NCBI GenBank assembly: GCA_001779455.1
Contig: MFKE01000008.1
Span: forward strand, 5,988-20,987
Direction of reading: 5' to 3'
Source of the DNA: Candidatus Gottesmanbacteria bacterium RIFOXYB1_FULL_47_11
Lineage (GTDB): Bacteria > Patescibacteriota > Microgenomatia > UBA10105 > UBA927
DNA: 15,000 nucleotides
Below are positions 6,190-10,433 of the stretch, piece after piece (within the stretch, counting starts at the first letter, position 1; each line of letters starts with the position of its first letter). The translations under genes were made by a program, and so were the position numbers. The notes beneath the pieces were generated by a model. The model worked only from the letters and a program-made list of their open reading frames with translations. It made no database searches and was not told where the DNA came from.

Positions 6190-6852
6190 CTCAAAGAGGC
6201 GGATTAAGAGTAAACTTCCCACGTTGATACCCAGCACCACTCCCAAACTTTTCGTCAGCCCCTCAAGGATGCGGGTGACTAGGTCAAGCGCCGTTCCGGT
6301 CAATCCTATCCGCAATCCCGCAAAATAGGCCGCGCTCACCATGATGATGAGGGTGAGGGCAAACGGCACGAACCCTTTCAGATCTTCCGAGGAGGAAAAC
6401 ATGGCGTTACTGACTGCGAAGAGGAGATAGACAAGGAGCAGATTCAGCCAACTGAACCACTGCGACCAATCGATAAAATATGCAAGTGCGGTGAGTGCGA
6501 TAAGGCCGACAAGCATGGGCGCCAGTCCGATGAGGTATCGCCGGAACGGATCGGAGTGACCGATCATCACGGATCCGGTTCGGATTTCCGTCCCGAGCAT
6601 CGTCGAGGGATCTTGCGCAATAGCCTCCGGTACCAATGTCAGTTTTCCGGTCCGTACTCCCAGTATTTCCGCAGTAAACAGGTGTGCTAGCTCGTGGATG
6701 ACTGTCCCCGGGAACATAAGAAGGGTGAGGGCGGTAACACCGATTGTGCGTGAACGGGTGAGGCGGACGACCAGGTCGTACAAGGCCTGTGTGAGGCGCC
6801 CGGAGACTGCGTAGAGGGTGATAAGCTCTCCGATGAGGAGTAAGGCCTGCAT
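6163..6852 (-). CDS. M50-like membrane metallopeptidase (HExxH)
   Basis: 229 residues and strongly hydrophobic, with about five or six membrane spans (roughly 2-20, 37-60, 104-127, 133-152, 161-183 and 200-220). H53-E54-L-A-H57 lies at the end of the second span, as in site-2-protease-type zinc peptidases. A GLAPML segment (109-114) and SNAMFSSSEDLKG (148-160) stand where M50 proteins carry their GP and NxxPxxxLDG motifs; D157 may be the third zinc ligand. The predicted role is intramembrane cleavage of a protein, but the motif could be kept in a non-catalytic relative. A weak promoter (TTGCGC-17-CATACT) lies 6 nt before the ATG, and no Shine-Dalgarno is clear. The 3' end overlaps the end of the ParB-like gene by 27 bp, tail to tail. 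Confidence 0.72.
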   Translation of the reverse strand: MQALLLIGELITLYAVSGRLTQALYDLVVRLTRSRTIGVTALTLLMFPGTVIHELAHLFTAEILGVRTGKLTLVPEAIAQDPSTMLGTEIRTGSVMIGHSDPFRRYLIGLAPMLVGLIALTALAYFIDWSQWFSWLNLLLVYLLFAVSNAMFSSSEDLKGFVPFALTLIIMVSAAYFAGLRIGLTGTALDLVTRILEGLTKSLGVVLGINVGSLLLIRLFELPFTAHHS

Positions 6853-6858
6853 GAGTCC

Positions 6859-6887
6859 AGTATGGACAATTGTGGCGTAGGGCGCAA
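6859..6887 (-). promoter_or_regulatory. Weak promoter candidate for the HExxH membrane gene
   Basis: Minus strand: TTGCGC (6882-6887), 17 nt, CATACT (6859-6864), then 6 nt to the ATG. Both boxes match consensus only 4 of 6. Read-through from the 6898-7446 gene 45 nt upstream is the alternative. Confidence 0.3.
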
Positions 6888-6897
6888 GGCAGAGTAG

Positions 6898-7446
6898 TTA
6901 CCTGCTGCGGGAGTGCGTGGTAATAAAGGAATGAAATTTGTCAGCCACGGTATCAAGCATTGCCGCTGTTTTGAGTTTCCCGGCTGCTTTTTTGGTCAAT
7001 ATGTCGTAGGTGAAATTTCCCTTTATATTTTTTACGACATCTATGGCAGTTCGATTAGAAGAAATTATATAGGAAACAGAAGAAAGGGGATAATCTTTAC
7101 CGATTTCCTGTTTTTCTGTAGAAATATGTACGATAATGAGAGAATTATGGGCACGATTATTCCTTCCGATAAATGCTTTGACAGTAAATCCGTCAGCAGT
7201 TTCTTGAAGATCTACGTTATCTACGCCAAAAAAAGTCTCAGTTTTGTCATGTCCGGTGTCATCTTTTCCTATGATAAACGCCCTTCTCCACGTTGATATT
7301 CCCGATTCCTCAGCATAGTGGAGAAGACCACGGATTTTAGTACCATACCGTTCGACCAGATCATAAATAAAATCCCGGCTTTCTTGATTGACAGCTAATT
7401 CAGCTGCTCTTGCTCTTGCGTCATTGAGAAGTTCATTAAATACCAT
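6898..7446 (-). CDS. Hypothetical 182-aa protein with the CCCGCCC leader, dispersed paralog candidate
   Basis: A soluble protein of unknown function. The N-terminus (residues 1-48) is helical and charged (MVFNELLNDARARAAEL). A beta-rich centre follows (STWRRAFIIGKDD, GFTVKAFIGRN, HNSLIIVHIST), then SYIISSNRTAIDVV and C-terminal helices (LDTVADKFHSFI). The plan and size match the operon at 811-2891, with a W-R-R motif at the same place as in two of those genes, but homology is only suggestive. The 5' leader of about 33 nt carries CCCGCCC 13 nt before the ATG and no Shine-Dalgarno (AAAAACCAACACC). The gene has its own strong promoter, overlapped by a perfect inverted repeat. An overlapping longer frame (7395-8021, same strand) was rejected. 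Confidence 0.68.
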   Translation of the reverse strand: MVFNELLNDARARAAELAVNQESRDFIYDLVERYGTKIRGLLHYAEESGISTWRRAFIIGKDDTGHDKTETFFGVDNVDLQETADGFTVKAFIGRNNRAHNSLIIVHISTEKQEIGKDYPLSSVSYIISSNRTAIDVVKNIKGNFTYDILTKKAAGKLKTAAMLDTVADKFHSFITTHSRSR

Positions 7447-7459
7447 GGTGTTGGTTTTT

Positions 7460-7466
7460 GGGCGGG
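7460..7466 (-). promoter_or_regulatory. CCCGCCC leader element before the 6898-7446 gene
   Basis: The motif lies 13 nt before the ATG within the predicted 5' leader, followed by A-rich sequence as in the 1413-1934 and 1972-2409 leaders. Confidence 0.45.
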
Positions 7467-7473
7467 AGGTTTA

Positions 7474-7493
7474 TGTAATAGGCCGATATTACA
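7474..7493. promoter_or_regulatory. Perfect inverted repeat over the promoter of the 6898-7446 gene
   Basis: TGTAATA (7474-7480) and TATTACA (7487-7493) are perfect 7-bp arms with a 6-nt spacer. They cover the -10 and the expected transcription start, the usual place for a repressor site. Confidence 0.5.
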
Positions 7494-7514
7494 CGGCGAA
7501 ATCATGTATGTCAA
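7486..7514 (-). promoter_or_regulatory. Sigma-70 type promoter for the 6898-7446 gene
   Basis: Minus strand: TTGACA (7509-7514, exact), 17 nt, TAATAT (7486-7491, 4 of 6). The leader is about 33 nt. Confidence 0.6.
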
Positions 7515-7535
7515 GCTTGATTTACCTGCGTCCGT

Positions 7536-7565
7536 TTGTGTGAACTCACAGAGTTGTGATAGCAT
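7536..7565 (+). promoter_or_regulatory. Weak promoter with TGTGA/TCACA palindrome for the 7572 gene
   Basis: TTGTGT (7536-7541), 18 nt, TAGCAT (7560-7565), then 6 nt to the GTG start. An inverted repeat TGTGA-AC-TCACA covers 7539-7550. The boxes are poor matches; the call rests partly on the leaderless pattern of the neighbours. Confidence 0.3.
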
Positions 7566-7571
7566 ACCGGC

Positions 7572-7961
7572 GTGAGCAAAGAGGCTACTCCCATTCGTCT
7601 GTCCGAAACAGAAGGCGACACATCGTGGTTGCCCTACAGTATAGTCCGCCGTGATGATCACATTGTGGTGCGCGGCGGGTTGTTCAATTATCTTTCCGGT
7701 CCGCTTCTGTCTGCAGACACGGATCAATCCGTTTTTATGCCGACGTATGGCCACGAGGCCATTTCCGTCACCAGAGTTCAGCATAATATGTTTCAAATAG
7801 GGGAGTGTGGTGTTGTGCGCATGGAAGAAGATGCCTGTTATTTTGTCCGACAGGATAGGAAATTTGTCTTCAGAGCAGCGATACCCTCGCCGGACAAGCG
7901 TGACGAGATATTCACCGGTATGGTGCACTTCGGTGCTGCAATGGCGAGTAACGGCAGCTGA
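7572..7961 (+). CDS. Hypothetical 129-aa beta-rich protein
   Basis: A soluble small protein, probably mostly beta strands (YSIVRRDDHIVVRGG, EAISVTRVQHNMFQIG, CGVVRMEEDACYFVRQDRKFVFRAAI). No signal peptide, membrane span or known motif is visible. The start must be GTG 7572 or later: an in-frame TAG lies at 7560 and the next ATG is far inside. There is no Shine-Dalgarno, and a weak -10 lies 6 nt upstream, so the message may be leaderless. It is divergent from the 6898-7446 gene, with 125 nt between. A minus-strand frame covering the same bases (7395-8021) is longer but Cys/His-rich and would cross the neighbour's promoter, so I favour this strand. Function unknown. Confidence 0.5.
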   Translation: MSKEATPIRLSETEGDTSWLPYSIVRRDDHIVVRGGLFNYLSGPLLSADTDQSVFMPTYGHEAISVTRVQHNMFQIGECGVVRMEEDACYFVRQDRKFVFRAAIPSPDKRDEIFTGMVHFGAAMASNGS

Positions 7962-7962
7962 C

Positions 7963-7979
7963 AAATATCGTATATTTTT
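7963..7979 (+). terminator. Weak AT-only hairpin with T-run after the 7572 gene
   Basis: AAATAT (7963-7968), 3-nt loop, ATATTT (7972-7977) with two further Ts, directly after the stop codon. The stem has no GC pairs, so strength is doubtful. Confidence 0.3.
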
Positions 7980-7992
7980 GCTTCCCCGTGGG

Positions 7993-8022
7993 TTGACAGT
8001 CATGTGTTTAGCGCGGTACAAT
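7993..8022 (+). promoter_or_regulatory. Strong promoter placing transcription start at ATG 8031
   Basis: TTGACA (7993-7998, exact), 18 nt, TACAAT (8017-8022, 5 of 6), then 8 nt to ATG. This decides the start of the next gene and implies a leaderless transcript. Confidence 0.65.
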
Positions 8023-8030
8023 GCCCATTC

Positions 8031-8666
8031 ATGGGTAAATCACCAGAACATAGTCTTGATCATCGCATGCAGATTGAAAAACGGGGACCAGTGCTGGCCC
8101 TGTATCATCTGTATGAATCGAATCCGGAAAAGTGGATTCATCCGGAGGATATATATACGCTATTCGGGTGGGCCGAGCATGATGAAATGGCGCGGGAAAT
8201 GTATATGGCGCTCTCACTTAAAGTTCGTACAATGCCATTTTCTCCGGCAGGAATTGTGACCATAGAACATGAACGGGGGGCTGTCTATATTCCCGAAGCA
8301 CACCCGAATACGATTATTCAACCAAGAAAATTTCGACCGGCTCCTCAGGGCGTTGATGAAGTGCGAAGTCCAAAATGGCTCCTGGATATTTTTTCCGAGT
8401 TTCCCAAGGCGACGATCACCGAGCATACACAGACAGCAGTGGCACGTATACCGCGCTTACCGTATAAAATATTCTATTGGGTCACTGATGCAATGACACA
8501 GGGCTTCCGCATATCGTATGAAGAAGTACGGCATTATTTAGCCCGGGATTTTCATCAACCAGAGGATCCTGTGAGATACACAAACGACATACTTGCTTCT
8601 TTAGGACTAAAGTTCTGCAGGATCGAAGTAGATGCCAGTCGCGCGCTTCGAGTCGTTCGCACGTAA
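8031..8666 (+). CDS. Probable tandem winged-helix DNA-binding protein
   Basis: 211 residues, soluble. Two similar modules are visible. The first (about 18-90) reads as helices GPVLALYHLYESN and HPEDIYTLFGW, then MYMALSLKVRTMPFSPAG and a hairpin IVTIEHERGAVYIPE. This resembles an OmpR-type C-terminal winged helix with its LR.K recognition helix and GxGY-like wing. The second (about 140-210) repeats the order: LPYKIFYWVTDAM, SYEEVRHYLARDF, VRYTNDILASLGLKF and CRIEVDASRALRVV. The frame could begin at ATG 8004, but that codon lies inside the promoter (-35 at 7993, -10 at 8017), so 8031 is chosen. The likely role is a transcription regulator without a receiver domain. The wing assignments are by eye and the target is unknown. 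Confidence 0.6.
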   Translation: MGKSPEHSLDHRMQIEKRGPVLALYHLYESNPEKWIHPEDIYTLFGWAEHDEMAREMYMALSLKVRTMPFSPAGIVTIEHERGAVYIPEAHPNTIIQPRKFRPAPQGVDEVRSPKWLLDIFSEFPKATITEHTQTAVARIPRLPYKIFYWVTDAMTQGFRISYEEVRHYLARDFHQPEDPVRYTNDILASLGLKFCRIEVDASRALRVVRT

Positions 8667-8681
8667 CCACAGTTGTGTTTC

Positions 8682-8710
8682 TTGCACGTTATCTTCCCTG
8701 CACGTAGAAT
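8682..8710 (+). promoter_or_regulatory. Promoter candidate for the nuclease gene
   Basis: TTGCAC (8682-8687, 3 of 6), 17 nt, TAGAAT (8705-8710, 5 of 6), then 12 nt to ATG. The predicted leader is about 6 nt. Confidence 0.4.
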
Positions 8711-8722
8711 AGATGTTGGGGT

Positions 8723-9424
8723 ATGAAGAAACATTCCAAATGGCGGCACATCGGCATTTTGACCATTTTCGTTCTTTCTCTTCTTCTCAACATCATACTT
8801 CTTACAGAGAGATATCAGCAGAACCGTGTGGTGGCGGTTGCAGATGGGGATTCCATTCAGTTATCTGATGGCCGGCGGGTACGGCTTCTGGGCGTTGATG
8901 CGCCGGAGCGCGGGTCCTGCCTTGCCCAAGAGGCCAGAAGCGAGCTTGCGCGGCTGGCGCTTGGGAAACACGTGAGGTTTAAAGATACACTAACCGATGG
9001 GTATGGGAGAGTTTTAGCTATTGTTATTGTCGAAGATTTTCCCACCTGGATGTCATATCTTTTTCAGCGCTCCCGCGGCGCTCCACTGGACCCCGACCCT
9101 TTAGTCAACCGCGGTATGCTTGCGGCGGGTCTTGCCAAAAATACGTATTCGGCGCCTGCGGATTATGCTCCTACACTGAAACAAGCGTCGGACAAGGCAA
9201 AAGCAAGTGCTCTGGGGATTTATTCTTCCCGCTGCCGCACGCAGGCGACAGGAGATTGCACGATCAAAGGCAATGTCCGCGAAGGGGAGAAGATCTATCA
9301 CGTACAAGGCTGTGACAACTACTCTCAAGTGATCGTCGACGAAGCCTTCGGCGACCACTGGTTTTGTACGGAGCCAGAGGCTGTTTCTGCTGGCTTTACC
9401 CGCGCGACCGGATGTCGGAAATAA
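8723..9424 (+). CDS. Membrane-anchored staphylococcal-type nuclease (thermonuclease, SNc) with Cys-rich tail
   Basis: 233 residues. An N-terminal hydrophobic span (about 10-28) after a basic start anchors or exports the protein. The SNc domain (about 35-170) keeps the known active-site set: D41 and D43 in VADGDSI, R54 and D59-A-P-E62 in VRLLGVDAPE, and R96 in DGYGR. It should cleave DNA and RNA with calcium, outside the membrane. A 20-residue insertion (about 104-128, Trp/Pro-rich) precedes the last helices. The C-terminal domain (about 178-231, IKGN...GEKIYHVQGC...HWFCTEPEA) is a small Cys-containing module often found after SNc domains, with C179, C197, C215 and C231 as possible disulphides or metal ligands. 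The ribosome site is weak (TTGGGGT). Confidence 0.9.
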   Translation: MKKHSKWRHIGILTIFVLSLLLNIILLTERYQQNRVVAVADGDSIQLSDGRRVRLLGVDAPERGSCLAQEARSELARLALGKHVRFKDTLTDGYGRVLAIVIVEDFPTWMSYLFQRSRGAPLDPDPLVNRGMLAAGLAKNTYSAPADYAPTLKQASDKAKASALGIYSSRCRTQATGDCTIKGNVREGEKIYHVQGCDNYSQVIVDEAFGDHWFCTEPEAVSAGFTRATGCRK

Positions 9425-9437
9425 CGGCTTAAAACTC

Positions 9438-9467
9438 TCGACAAGAATATAACATATATGTTATATA
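9438..9467 (+). promoter_or_regulatory. Promoter of the XRE gene
   Basis: TCGACA (9438-9443, 5 of 6), 18 nt, TATATA (9462-9467, 4 of 6), then 7 nt to ATG. The start codon is at the expected transcription start and no Shine-Dalgarno is present. Confidence 0.45.
9447..9466. promoter_or_regulatory. 20-bp perfect palindrome, likely autoregulatory operator
   Basis: ATATAACATATATGTTATAT is fully self-complementary and fills the spacer and -10 of the XRE promoter. Antitoxin-type XRE proteins commonly bind such sites as dimers. Confidence 0.6.
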
Positions 9468-9474
9468 TATAATT

Positions 9475-9753
9475 ATGAAACTTATTTCTTTTGATGAAGA
9501 TCTTAAGCAGCAGTTGAAAGACCCTGCGTTTAAACGGGAATACGATGCGCTGGAGCCTGAGTACGCGGTGATCCGGGCCGTGATCGGGAAGCGGATAGAG
9601 AAAAAAATGTCTCAAAAACAATTAGCCCGCAAAGTAGGCACCAAGCAATCCGCTATTTCGCGTCTTGAGTCGGGCACCTCCAATCCGTCGGTGAAGTTTC
9701 TCCAAAAGGTCGCCACAGCCCTGGGCGCGCGTCTGTCTATTTCATTTGTGTAG
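9475..9753 (+). CDS. HigA-type XRE helix-turn-helix protein without a visible toxin partner
   Basis: 92 residues. A charged N-terminal part (1-30, DEDLKQQLKDPAFKREYDALEPEY) is typical of HigA/antitoxin-type XRE proteins. The helix-turn-helix follows at about 46-65 (SQKQLARKVGTKQSAISRLESG), then NPSVKFLQKVATALGARLSI. It should bind DNA as a dimer. The palindrome at 9447-9466 over its promoter suggests self-repression. In HigBA and RelBE-like modules a toxin gene lies directly beside the antitoxin. Here the upstream neighbour is the nuclease (50 nt away, same strand) and the downstream one is convergent, so it seems to be solitary or to act on another locus. No Shine-Dalgarno is present. Confidence 0.85.
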   Translation: MKLISFDEDLKQQLKDPAFKREYDALEPEYAVIRAVIGKRIEKKMSQKQLARKVGTKQSAISRLESGTSNPSVKFLQKVATALGARLSISFV

Positions 9754-9798
9754 CAGGCTTGTTAGGCTATGCGGAATCGCACAAGTACCCGGAAGTAG

Positions 9799-10329
9799 TT
9801 ACGATTTGCTGTTTCCCCGGATATAGTCACTCATGTTTTTTTCAATGAGCTCCATGGTCTCCCAGAAGCGTAAACTCATTGCATATGCAGGCGTCACGGG
9901 TTCCATCCAATTTTGAGAGTCCGCACTTTGTCGTACCCGATGGACTGTTTGAGATCTAAAATCTAAAGCGTAAGTGTCGGAAGCCAGTATTTGTGCGTCG
10001 TGACGTTTGGTCAAATGGAGGATAACCGTATCTTTAAATGGACTACTCACGACAGGAGTTTTATGCTCTTTTCCGATAAACGCAAATGTACGCATGCCGG
10101 TATCTCCATCTTCCAGGGGGAAGAGGTAGCCTGTGGAGAGATGAGTGTCTATCATTGCATTTTTCGGGGAACGGTATGCAGTAAATTTAAGCGTTTCACG
10201 ACGCAGACCCTGTCGCTGTTGTGCTTGGCTCCATAACTGCCCGAGGGTTATGCGGTGTTTTTCAAAGTTTTGTAGAAAAATAAGTTGCTCTATCGCAGCG
10301 CGGTCAAGTTCTTTCAGCATAAGATACAT
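9799..10329 (-). CDS. Hypothetical 176-aa protein with the CCCGCCC leader, dispersed paralog candidate
   Basis: A soluble protein of unknown function. The N-terminal helices (ELDRAAIEQLIFLQNFEKHR, then LGQLWSQAQQRQG) are followed by a beta-rich centre (TLKFTAYRS, MRTFAFIGKEH, DTVILHLTKRHD, SDTYALDFRSQTVHRV). A C-terminal helix (LRFWETMELIEKNMSDYI) ends the protein. Plan and length resemble the 811-2891 operon genes and the 6898-7446 gene, though sequence identity is too low to be sure of descent. It has its own promoter with exact TTGACA, an inverted repeat over it, and a 20-nt leader containing CCCGCCCGCCG immediately before the ATG. A second ATG lies three codons in (10320). No Shine-Dalgarno is present. 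Confidence 0.65.
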   Translation of the reverse strand: MYLMLKELDRAAIEQLIFLQNFEKHRITLGQLWSQAQQRQGLRRETLKFTAYRSPKNAMIDTHLSTGYLFPLEDGDTGMRTFAFIGKEHKTPVVSSPFKDTVILHLTKRHDAQILASDTYALDFRSQTVHRVRQSADSQNWMEPVTPAYAMSLRFWETMELIEKNMSDYIRGNSKS

Positions 10330-10333
10330 CGGC

Positions 10334-10340
10334 GGGCGGG
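10334..10340 (-). promoter_or_regulatory. CCCGCCC leader element before the 9799-10329 gene
   Basis: The motif is only 4 nt before the ATG here, closer than in the other copies, and is followed by GCCG. Confidence 0.4.
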
Positions 10341-10355
10341 AAGTTGTTTGGGTAG

Positions 10356-10384
10356 ATAGTACAATCTGTTCCTACTATTGTCAA
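10356..10384 (-). promoter_or_regulatory. Promoter with overlapping inverted repeat for the 9799-10329 gene
   Basis: Minus strand: TTGACA (10379-10384, exact), 17 nt, TACTAT (10356-10361, 4 of 6). The -10 is one arm of an inverted repeat, ATAGTA at 10356-10361 and TACTAT at 10373-10378, spaced 11 nt. That makes a good repressor site. Confidence 0.6.
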
Positions 10385-10433
10385 GGAGTCTGGATAGGTA
10401 GTGTCGGAGTGGAGAAGGTGAGCACTCGCCAGT

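Noticed and set aside
7395..8021. 208-codon minus-strand ORF, the longest frame across this stretch
   Set aside because: It overlaps the start and the whole promoter/operator of the 6898-7446 gene, is antisense to the 7572-7961 gene, and its product is Cys/His-rich without protein-like periodicity. The choice is not certain.
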